NCBI GenBank assembly: GCA_050633105.1
Contig: JBOEFW010000043.1
Coordinates: 1 to 64,000, forward strand
Direction of reading: 5' to 3'
DNA from: Aureispira sp050633105
Lineage (GTDB): Bacteria > Bacteroidota > Bacteroidia > Chitinophagales > Saprospiraceae
Length of the DNA: 64,000 nucleotides
The notes under the pieces: model-generated
Told to the model about the DNA's origin: nothing
Seen by the model: only the letters and a program-made list of their open reading frames with translations
The model's database searches: none
Shown: positions 8,734 to 17,500 of the stretch, in pieces
How the letters are laid out: every line of letters starts with the position of its first letter
How positions within the stretch are numbered: the first letter of the stretch is position 1
Position numbers and translations under genes: made by a program

Positions 8734-8782
8734 AAATAGATGCCTAAAATCACCCTAAAAAGAGTGTACAGGCATCTATTTT
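8733..8782. terminator. Bidirectional terminator between convergent genes
   Basis: A perfect 13-bp stem (AAAATAGATGCCT with AGGCATCTATTTT), 24-nt loop, A-rich on one side and T-rich on the other. It lies between the kinase stop and the stop of the convergent ABC transporter gene and can serve both strands. Confidence 0.75.
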
Positions 8783-8787
8783 ATTTT

Positions 8788-10614
8788 TTACAAAGCCTCA
8801 GGCCGCTCCGCCGTAATCTGCTGCGTATACAAGGTATAATAACGCCCCTTCAATGCCAACAAGGCGGCATGGCTGCCATCCTCCACAATCTGCCCTTGGT
8901 GAATCACCAAAATACGATCGCAATTTTTGATAGTAGACAAACGATGCGCAATAATAATCGCCGTGCGCTCCTCTAGCATTTTTTGCACGCCTTCTTGTAG
9001 GCGTAATTCCGTGAGGGTATCCACAGAAGAAGTGGCTTCATCCATGATGAGAATGCGTGGATTGGGCAAAATAGCTCTAGCAAAAGACAACAGTTGCTGC
9101 TCTCCTAAAGAAAGGTTTTCGCCTTCTTCACCAATTGGCTCCTCCAAACGCTCCAAAAACTGTTGTGCGCCTGCTAATTCCAAAGCGGCCTGAAGTTCTT
9201 GATCGCTCGCTTCAGGGTAAGCATAGCGCAAATTATCCCCAATAGTTCCTTCAAATAAATGCGGCGTTTGCAAAACCATCCCCAATTGACTGCGCAAGCT
9301 GTGTAAGGTTTTTTGTTGGTAATCTTCTCCATCGATCAATACTCGTCCTGCTGTAGGCTCATAAAAACGAGCAACTAAATTGGCAATCGTAGATTTTCCT
9401 TCTCCTGTTGCGCCAACTAAAGCGACCGATTGCCCCGCAGGAATCGTTAAATTAAACGCATCTAAAACCGTTTGTCCATTAGAATAAGCAAAGCCCACTT
9501 GGTCAAATTGGATGTTTCCTTTTAGAACACCTAAAGGCGCAGCACCAGGAGCATCTTCAATTTCTAAGGGCTCATCAATCAAGGAAAAAATACGTTCTCC
9601 CGCAGACAAAGCGCCCTGTGCCCGTGCATAGAACATAGAAATTTCTACAATTGGGATGAAAATCTTGGTCGCATAATCTAAGGCGGCAATCAAGGTACCT
9701 ACGGTGATGACGGCTTGTAGACCAATGGTCATGTGTCCGCCAAAATAAATGACCGTAGCAGTGGCAATAGAACCGACCAAGATGACCAAAGGAATATACA
9801 AAGAGGTATAATAGGCGGCTCTAAAAGAGGCTTTCTGCATACGTATTGTCAATTGCTCAAACTCCTGACTCACGCGTGTTTCTTGCGCGGTACTTTTGTT
9901 GACCATCAAGCCATTGATATGCTCCGAAAAAGTAGCCGTCAAATCACTATTGATGCGACGCGCTGCTCTAGAATATTGCAAGACCAGCTTTCTAATATGA
10001 ATAGAAAGGAACAACAAAATAGGAATCGCACAACCCACAATAAGACCTAATTTCCAGTTATAAATTAGTAATACGCCCAAGCAACAAGCAATGGTCGAAA
10101 TGCCCCAAAAAGCTTCAATCAAGCCCCAAGAAATAACCTCGGCTACTCGATCTGTATCGGACGTCAAACGAGTCAACAGCCAGCCAGAGGCGGAGCGATC
10201 ATAAAAGGAAAAAGAGAGTTGTTGTAAGCGTTTAAACATGGCTTGGCGCAAATCATAAATGACATATTCTTGCACACGCCCTGCATAGCGAATGAAAAAA
10301 AACACCCCTAGAAATTGAATGACCCCCAAACCAATAAAGAGGCTGGTATAATACCAAATGGGAGTCCAATTAATGGCGGCGATGCGTTCTTGGCCTGTCA
10401 AACCAGCAAGACCAGCCAATTGTGGCGTAATGGCCTCGTCAATAGTGGCTTTTAGTAACAAGGGAAACAATGCCTCTACAATGGCAACTGCGATAATCCA
10501 GCCGACCAGCCCTTTTACCCATGTAGGGTAATTCCAAGCATACCGAAACATCCGTCGAAGAAAAGGCCCCAAGGCGCGATGTTGATCAAAAACCTGATCC
10601 GTTTGTTGACTCAT
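8788..10614 (-). CDS. ABC exporter half-transporter, consensus-Walker-B subunit of a heterodimer
   Basis: 608 residues: a type IV ABC exporter membrane domain with six helices (~30-335), then a nucleotide-binding domain. Motifs seen: Walker A GATGEGKS (~395-402), Q-loop VLQTPHLF, a non-canonical signature LSLGEQQ (~500) in place of LSGGQ, Walker B ILIMDEATSSVD with the catalytic Glu present, and the H-loop IIIAHRLST. It is the second gene of an operon with the half-transporter upstream (53-base gap), whose motifs are complementary. Known families with this asymmetry (TM287/288, BmrCD, YheHI) are heterodimeric multidrug or lipid exporters. Substrate here unknown. Confidence 0.92.
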   Translation of the reverse strand: MSQQTDQVFDQHRALGPFLRRMFRYAWNYPTWVKGLVGWIIAVAIVEALFPLLLKATIDEAITPQLAGLAGLTGQERIAAINWTPIWYYTSLFIGLGVIQFLGVFFFIRYAGRVQEYVIYDLRQAMFKRLQQLSFSFYDRSASGWLLTRLTSDTDRVAEVISWGLIEAFWGISTIACCLGVLLIYNWKLGLIVGCAIPILLFLSIHIRKLVLQYSRAARRINSDLTATFSEHINGLMVNKSTAQETRVSQEFEQLTIRMQKASFRAAYYTSLYIPLVILVGSIATATVIYFGGHMTIGLQAVITVGTLIAALDYATKIFIPIVEISMFYARAQGALSAGERIFSLIDEPLEIEDAPGAAPLGVLKGNIQFDQVGFAYSNGQTVLDAFNLTIPAGQSVALVGATGEGKSTIANLVARFYEPTAGRVLIDGEDYQQKTLHSLRSQLGMVLQTPHLFEGTIGDNLRYAYPEASDQELQAALELAGAQQFLERLEEPIGEEGENLSLGEQQLLSFARAILPNPRILIMDEATSSVDTLTELRLQEGVQKMLEERTAIIIAHRLSTIKNCDRILVIHQGQIVEDGSHAALLALKGRYYTLYTQQITAERPEAL

Positions 10615-10667
10615 GATAAATAGTATAAAAAATCCCCTGTAAGGGACATAGAGTTAGAATAAAAAAC

Positions 10668-12536
10668 TTAATCCTCGATGGCCGTTTGCAAATCGTAGAC
10701 TTGTTTGTAAAAGCCATTGCTTTCTTGGAGCAAGGCTTCAGGAGTGCCCCACTGCAAGCATTTTCCTCCTTCTAAAACCAATATTTTGTTGGCATACTGT
10801 ACACTGGTTAAACGATGTGCAATAATCAAGGTAGTTTTGCCTGCTGTACGACGACTAATAGCTTGTTGTAACCGTTGTTCTGTTGCGGTATCTACCGCAG
10901 AAGTAGTATCGTCCAAGAGCAATAAAGCTGGATTACTATAGAGCGTCCGCGCTAAGGCGACGCGCTGCTTTTGACCCCCTGAAAGGCCTACACCCTTTTC
11001 TCCCACAACAGTATGGTAGCCTTCTGGCAACTTGGAAATAAAATCGGTGACGGCGGCATCTTCTGCTGCGGCTTCCAGTTCTTTTCCTAATTCAGTGCTG
11101 TTGGTCGATTGACTAATATAAACCGCCCCCTCTTTGTTGGGCTTGATATAAGCAATGTTGGCCTGAATACTGGTAGAAAATAAAAAAGGACGTTGTAAAA
11201 CGGTTCCCATTTGTTGGCGCAGATAGGTTTTATCATAACCAGACAAAGGCTTCCCATCCAATAGTATTTGCCCTTTATCAGGTTCGTAAAAACGCAATAA
11301 CAAGAGGAAAATTGTAGATTTCCCTGCGCCTGTACCGCCCATAATACCCAATTGCTCTCCTGCTTTTAAGTGGAAACTCAAATCTTCCAAGGCCCAAGAG
11401 GATGTCGTTTTTCCTTCTTTTTTAGGATAAGCCATCCAGACATTTTTAAATTCAATGTCTCCTTTTAAATTGGGGATAGAAGGGGAAACACTCGGGTATT
11501 CTTCTATTTTTGCTTCCAATATTTGTTGAATACGTTCCATGGCTACCCCAGCCATGCCCAATTGAGAAACAATTCGCCCCAAATTACGCATCGGCCAAGT
11601 CACCATAATGGCATAACTAAAAAAGCTAGCATATTCTCCAATAGAAATACTCCCTGTCAAGCAAAAATAAGCCCCTGCAAACATAGACAAGGCAATTTGC
11701 AAGGTGACTAAACCATCGGACAAGGGCCAGAAAGTCATGTGCAAATCCATGTGGTGTACGCCAATTTTGCGCTTTGCTTGGTTCTGCTTTGTGAACCGTG
11801 CAATTTCTTTTTCCTCTTGTGCAAACGCTTGTACAACACGAATACCAGATAAATTTTCTTGAATAATGGCGGTTAATTTATCTTGCTCTTTTTCATGCTC
11901 CTCCCAAACGCGTTGTTCTTTCTTGAAAAAGATATAAGAGGTCAACAAGATGGGAAAGAAGAAAGCGACGGAAATGAAGGCATATGAAACATGTACCAAA
12001 TACATCATAACAAAGGCACTCACAGCAATAGCTCCTAGTCGAATCAATTCAGCAATCTGTGTTCCTACAAATTTTTGAATGGTACCAATATCCCCTGTAC
12101 AACGTTGAATTAACTCCCCTGTAGGAATACGACTCATCTGAGATAATTCCAAAGATTGGATGTGTTGAAAGAGTCGATCCCTAAACTTTTTGATCGCATT
12201 TTCTGTGCTACTCGCCACCCAAACATTGGCTCCAAACCAAGAGAGCGCCTTGATAGCTACTATTATTAATAACAAGATACCTGCACAAAACAAAAACCAA
12301 CTAGGCGTTGTATTGGCGGCTTGAGGTAAGAAGTTTTGAAAGAAAGCGGCCAAGACATCCAATTTTTTTTGAGTACTTCCAAGGGGGGCATATTGTAACA
12401 CCCCATCCACAACTAATTGTAAGACTTTTGGCTCTAACATACGAACCAAAGAAGAGAACGCTAGCAATAGTCCAGCGCCTAAGTAAGCGCCTTTCCAACG
12501 ATCCAGTACTGCGAAAAGTAATTTAAATTTTTGCAT
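10668..12536 (-). CDS. ABC exporter half-transporter, degenerate-Walker-B subunit of a heterodimer
   Basis: 622 residues from the chosen ATG at 12536, which opens MQKFKLLFAVLDRWKG, a typical exporter N-terminus; an in-frame ATG at 12584 would add 16 residues that look untranslated. Six membrane helices are followed by an NBD with Walker A GGTGAGKS (~398), Q-loop VLQRPFLF, a canonical signature LSGGQKQR (~517), Walker B LLLLDDTTSAVD, where Asp replaces the catalytic Glu, and the H-loop IIAHRLTS. An insertion between Q-loop and signature is rich in Glu/Ala. In known heterodimeric exporters one site is inactive in just this way. It is transcribed before its partner gene at 8788-10614. Confidence 0.92.
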   Translation of the reverse strand: MQKFKLLFAVLDRWKGAYLGAGLLLAFSSLVRMLEPKVLQLVVDGVLQYAPLGSTQKKLDVLAAFFQNFLPQAANTTPSWFLFCAGILLLIIVAIKALSWFGANVWVASSTENAIKKFRDRLFQHIQSLELSQMSRIPTGELIQRCTGDIGTIQKFVGTQIAELIRLGAIAVSAFVMMYLVHVSYAFISVAFFFPILLTSYIFFKKEQRVWEEHEKEQDKLTAIIQENLSGIRVVQAFAQEEKEIARFTKQNQAKRKIGVHHMDLHMTFWPLSDGLVTLQIALSMFAGAYFCLTGSISIGEYASFFSYAIMVTWPMRNLGRIVSQLGMAGVAMERIQQILEAKIEEYPSVSPSIPNLKGDIEFKNVWMAYPKKEGKTTSSWALEDLSFHLKAGEQLGIMGGTGAGKSTIFLLLLRFYEPDKGQILLDGKPLSGYDKTYLRQQMGTVLQRPFLFSTSIQANIAYIKPNKEGAVYISQSTNSTELGKELEAAAEDAAVTDFISKLPEGYHTVVGEKGVGLSGGQKQRVALARTLYSNPALLLLDDTTSAVDTATEQRLQQAISRRTAGKTTLIIAHRLTSVQYANKILVLEGGKCLQWGTPEALLQESNGFYKQVYDLQTAIED

Positions 12537-12912
12537 AATAATAAGAGTAAGAAATCCTCTTTTTATGAAACCATAGGGCATCAAAGAGAGGGGGGGAGTA
12601 GTGCATTGTTCTCCAACAAGAGCAAACTCGAAAAAAGTTCCATAATGGCCAAAGTGCTAGAAAATATTAACACAAATATCATATAGATGACAACAAAATG
12701 GCATACTTGGAAAATAAACAAACTAAAAAAGATTGATAATGAATCGTTTGAGAAAAATGCAAATGAAAAAAATTAACTAGTAATAGCTACCCATTTAAAC
12801 GCTAAACGTTCGTTACAATACCCATAGAGTGGAAACAGGAAAGAAAAAATAGAAGCTTGTTGAAGGGTAGTAATGCCAATAAAAGTGTTGGTAAATTATA
12901 TTAAGACAAAAC
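12537..12912. other. Intergenic region between divergent genes
   Basis: AT-rich, with no ORF of credible composition. It must hold the promoter of the ABC operon (minus strand) and upstream signals for the endonuclease gene. I see no clear hairpin or repeat. Confidence 0.5.
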
Positions 12913-12920
12913 TATTTTTG
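12913..12920 (+). promoter_or_regulatory. Promoter -7 element (TATTTTTG) for the endonuclease gene
   Basis: Matches TAnnTTTG, with a TTG at 12888-12890, 22 bases upstream, close to Bacteroidota spacing. It would give a leader of about 90 bases before the ATG at 13020. Confidence 0.45.
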
Positions 12921-13019
12921 GATGAAGTAATTATTAACAAGTAGAGAATTTTATGGAAAGATCAAGTATTAGTTCTACTTTCATAACCCTTACACACACA
13001 AATTAACAACTGAACAAAA

Positions 13020-14444
13020 ATGAAACTACTATTACTTTTCTTTGCTTTACTCTTAGCTGTTGTTAGTACAGCCCAAATTCCTTCTTATTACAACAATGTG
13101 AATCTAAATGCAACAGGCTCTACTCTAAAAAGCCGTTTAGCAAGTAAGATTAGCAGTACTCACAGCAACAATTTATCCTACACGCCAGGTGTTTGGAATG
13201 CGTTACGTCAATCAGATCTCAATCCAGGTAGTAATTCTAAGGTGATCTTATTGTATGGCTTTAATGACAATGACGGAAATTACAGAACCGATCGTACTAG
13301 AAGTAAGTATGATAATGGAAACAATACCGCAGATTGGAATAGAGAACACGTCTACCCTAAATCGTTAGGAACGCCTAATTTCGGTACTTCTGGACCTGGT
13401 TCAGATGCCCATCATCTCAGAGCTTGTGACAAAAGTAGAAATGCCAGTCGTGGAAGCAGAAAGTTTGGTAGTGGCTCTGGAAACTCTTATGCTACTTCTT
13501 CTGGAAATTGGTATCCAGGCGATGAATACAAAGGCGATGTCGCGCGAATGATGATGTACATGTACTTACGTTATGGCAACCGTTGTTTGCCTAAGAATGT
13601 AGGAACAGGAAGCACCATTAGTAACGATAGAAATATGGTGCAATTGTTTTTGCAATGGAATGCAGACGATCCAGTTTCTGCCTTTGAAGTACAGCGTAAT
13701 GATGTGATTCAAGGTTTACAAGGCAATAGAAATCCCTTTATTGATAATCCTGCGTTTGCGACTCAAATTTGGGGCGGCCCAGCAGCGGAAGATCGCTTTG
13801 GGAATGGCAACAATGGCGGCGGAACACCCCCTCCAAGTGGCAGTACCACAGATGTAACGGTACGCATTACATTTGATAACTACGCTAATGAAACCAGTTG
13901 GGAAATTTTAAACAGCAACAATCAAGTCGTTCATTCTGGCAGCAATTATAACAATCAATCCAGTGGTTCTACGATCAATGTGACAAAAACACTAGCAGAC
14001 GGCTGTTATACCTTCGTTTTTAAAGACAGTTATGGCGATGGTATTTGCTGTACAACAGGGAATGGCTCTTATGCGTTTATTAACAACAGCACCAACAATT
14101 TTATTACCTCAGGAAGTAGCTTTACTTTTCAACGCACCAAGGATTTTTGTGTAGGCAGTAGCCGATTTGCACCAACAACAATTGCTATTGAAGAAACAGA
14201 AGAAAGGAATCAAGGAGCGTTGGAAGTGACCTTACATCCTAACCCTGTACAAGGGCAGTTGTATATAAAATTAGAGAGCCCTAGGCCATTGGAGTATACG
14301 ATTACGAACCAAGTAGGCCAAGTAATGAAGAATGGGCGTGTCTTGCACCAACAAATCGAGGTTTTTCAATTGCCTAAAGGCTTATACTTCTTGACCTTGA
14401 TGGATGGAGAAGAGCGGGTTACAAAGACGTTTATTAAGCAATAG
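13020..14444 (+). CDS. Secreted endonuclease I family nuclease with T9SS sorting domain
   Basis: 474 residues. A signal peptide (MKLLLLFFALLLAVVSTAQ) leads into an Endonuclease_1 domain (~25-260) with the characteristic metal/His motif NREHVYPKS (~107-115), SDAHHLRACD, and GDVARMMMYMYLRYG. A Gly/Pro linker (~272-283) and a small beta domain follow (~285-385, ending TFVFKDSYGDGICC), a module also seen in other Bacteroidota secreted proteins, and then a T9SS type A domain (LHPNPVQGQLYIKLES, ending VTKTFIKQ). Family members are non-specific DNA/RNA endonucleases (EndA/NucM-like, periplasmic or secreted). Likely role: degrading extracellular nucleic acid for nutrition or during prey/biofilm interaction (inference). 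Confidence 0.93.
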   Translation: MKLLLLFFALLLAVVSTAQIPSYYNNVNLNATGSTLKSRLASKISSTHSNNLSYTPGVWNALRQSDLNPGSNSKVILLYGFNDNDGNYRTDRTRSKYDNGNNTADWNREHVYPKSLGTPNFGTSGPGSDAHHLRACDKSRNASRGSRKFGSGSGNSYATSSGNWYPGDEYKGDVARMMMYMYLRYGNRCLPKNVGTGSTISNDRNMVQLFLQWNADDPVSAFEVQRNDVIQGLQGNRNPFIDNPAFATQIWGGPAAEDRFGNGNNGGGTPPPSGSTTDVTVRITFDNYANETSWEILNSNNQVVHSGSNYNNQSSGSTINVTKTLADGCYTFVFKDSYGDGICCTTGNGSYAFINNSTNNFITSGSSFTFQRTKDFCVGSSRFAPTTIAIEETEERNQGALEVTLHPNPVQGQLYIKLESPRPLEYTITNQVGQVMKNGRVLHQQIEVFQLPKGLYFLTLMDGEERVTKTFIKQ

Positions 14445-14466
14445 ATATTTTTTATTGGATGTTTTT

Positions 14467-14500
14467 GAGGGAGGGCTGTATGAATATACAGCCCTCCCTC
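14467..14500. terminator. Bidirectional terminator
   Basis: A perfect 15-bp stem (GAGGGAGGGCTGTAT with its complement) with a 4-nt GAAT loop; T-rich on the plus side and A/T-rich on the other. It lies between the convergent endonuclease and tape-measure genes. Confidence 0.9.
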
Positions 14501-14513
14501 AATTTTTTATGGT

Positions 14514-17500
14514 TTACAACAATTTCCACTCAACGGTAATAAAGTAATCATTCCAAGGCAAACGAATAAAGTTATAACCCCAAGGAATCGACTTCAATAA
14601 GATATCAAAGGCCTTCTTTTGTACTTTTAATTCCCATTTAGCTTCTCCTTCCTTGATTGTTCCTTCCCGCATTAAGAAAGAACCTCGTAGAGAATTGGGA
14701 ACAAGCGTATTCATACGCGGCCAGTTCTTGATGACTCCCAATAATAAACCCTCTGCAATTTTTAGCTCCTTGGGATCAAACTCTACTCCAAAGGGAACAG
14801 GTTCAGCTACAGGGAAGCCACACATTACCTTATTCAAGATTAATTCATTTTCAGGCGCCTCCGTTTTGCCTGTTACCAAATACTGCAAAATATGAATGGC
14901 TTTGTATTGAGCATCAATATCTACCCATTCTTTGCCCTTGGTATAGCCCAACATACCAAATAAACGACTAATATACGGTGACAATAAAACCATCCCTGCA
15001 TTATACACCTGCAAAGGCTCTTCAATTGGTTTGGGTTTAGGTGGCTCCTTGGAGCGTTTGCGTTTTTGCGGCTGTTGTGGCTTGGGTTTGGGCGCTTCTT
15101 TATCCTCTATTTGTAGAATGACTTGTTGTAATTCTTCTTCTAATAATTCTACTTCTGCCGTTTGGCCTGTTAAAAGAGCTTTAGGGTCAATCTCTTGGTT
15201 GCTTCTAATGGCGTTCGCACGGCGAATTCTTGTATTCTGAATACGAATAAAAATAAACTCAATATTCCTTCTTACGCGCTTGTAATCATTTCTTGTTTTT
15301 TCATCTCGCGCCATTTCTACCAAATCGTCTACTTGACTGCGTTGTTGTTCCCACAAAGTTTCTAGTTCTTCCTGAACCTGTTCTAAGGCTTCTAAATTGG
15401 AGGCTTTATCCAGTTGACGCATCAAGTTCTGTTGAACATTTCTAAGATTAGCGACATAACTGCGGAAATTTTGTTCTTCTCGGCGGCGGATGGCTTTCTT
15501 AATTTGATCCTGCAAACGTTGGCGATCAACTGTAAAGGCTTCTGGGTTGGCCTGAAAATAACTTTCCAACTCTTCCCACGTTTGCCAAAGCATAATGGGG
15601 GCTTGTTGGTTGAAATTTTGTAAGAGATCAGCTTGGCGTTTATCCAAAGCAGGGTCGCGTTGCAACTCTGGAATAGGAGTAATCGTTGGCAGCATTTTTT
15701 CCACAATGGCAAGTACCATTTGTTGCAAGCGTTCATCTCTCAAATTAGCAGCTAGGCGTTGTACATCATACACAAACAAAGCATGTCTTTGATCTTCCTC
15801 TTTTAAGTCTAAGAACAAGGGTTCTAATAGATTAATCAAGACAGGGTTTTGTTGTTCCAAAAACTCCAATATTTGCGCTTGACGCTCTACTAAAGACAGT
15901 TCAAAATCTTCCTCTAGGGTAATTTCTTCTAGTGTGGTGCCTGTTTCTTCTATGTTAGCAACCTCTTCTTGTAGAGAACTAATCGATCGTTTTAAGTGGC
16001 GAATACTGTTTTCTAAACGTCGAAGTACAGGAGGACGACGCAATTCTAACCATTCCAAACTTGCTTGATATTGCAACAAGTTGCGTTTTAGAGAAATGGT
16101 ATCTAAGGTATCTTCTTTTTCTTCGTTTAGTTGGCGCTCCAATGCGGCCATCTCTGTTCTTTTTTTCTCAATTAATGCCTGTAATTGGATATAGGTATAG
16201 GGCTTTTCATCTTTGCTTTGTAGCTCAGCTGTTTCAGCAGATAAAACATCAACCAAGGCCACGGAGTAATCCGTATACTCTTTGGCTGTAAAGTTGACTT
16301 GTTCATTAAGATTGGCCCTCAAATCTAGATCTTGTGCTTCTTTTTGTTCTGACTTAAGCACATCTACTTCTAAGAGTAAAATAGATAAAAGCAAGGAACT
16401 TTTGACACGGGTACCTCGTGCTTTCAGTTGGCGTTTCCAGTCGGTTAAAATGGCTAAGGTTTTACGTCCTGTGGCTTGACGTTTAGAGATCAACAAGGCA
16501 CGAACAAAGTCCAGCACTTTGAAGTCAGAACTGGCGTTACTAATAAAAACATTAAACAGGACATCTTTTTCAAGTGCCAAGTTCTTGTCGTCGCCTAGTA
16601 GTCTTAAATCTTTAAAATGGCGCTTAGCTGTTAAGGTTGCTTCAGGCTTGACAAGGAAAACAAGTTCCCAGAAAAAGTCTTCTTCCATCTTGTTGATAAT
16701 AAATTGTCGGGCATTGGAGAGCCGCAAAATATTAAACAAAACTTGCTTGGCTTGGGAGCTGTTTTCTTGAATTTGTTCGATTAGAATAGTTTCAAATTGC
16801 TCTTGTGTGGTCAACTTAAACGCTTTGGCTCGCTCGGTAAATCGTCCTGTTGATAAAAACTCGACTAAGAGTTCTAATTTTTGTTGAGCGTCCAAAAAGG
16901 TGCCTTCTTCTTTTGCTTCTTTCTCTTGCTGGTAAGAGGCCAACTCCCGTTCTAAGGCTGCAACACTTCTATCTTGCGATAAATTGGAATTCCACTCCAA
17001 GAAACTGCTCAATTCTTTTTGGTTATTGTTAGCAATGGTTGTTGTTAATGTTAACAGTTGGGTCGGCGATATACTGTGTACACGGGCGGTTTGTAGGGTG
17101 ACTTCTTTTACAAAGTCTTGGGCATTAAAACCTTGAAGATTGGTGAGTAAGTATTCTACAATGACTCCCCATTCAAATACTTTGGCTGGAACCGTTTTAA
17201 GGCGTTCAAAACCTTGCCCAAAGTGAACGGTTTTAAACATATTGGCTTGCTCAAAAATAATTTTGCTACTGGTAGGATAAACGCTAGCAATCACGGTGCG
17301 AATCGCACTTTCTGACAATTGATTCATAACCCGTTGCCAAACCACAGGATAACGACCAATATGTTGAAAGGCTTTGAGTAATTTTTGAGGGGCTGTTGCT
17401 GCGAATTCTAAGAATAATTCTTCAATAGTTTGTCTTGGTAAATCCTCTGCCCACCAAGGCGTCGCACCATATTGCAGCATAAAAATCAAAGCATCTAGTT

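Noticed and set aside
16061..16479. Plus-strand frames inside the tape-measure gene
   Set aside because: By-products of the biased codon content of a long helical protein on the other strand.
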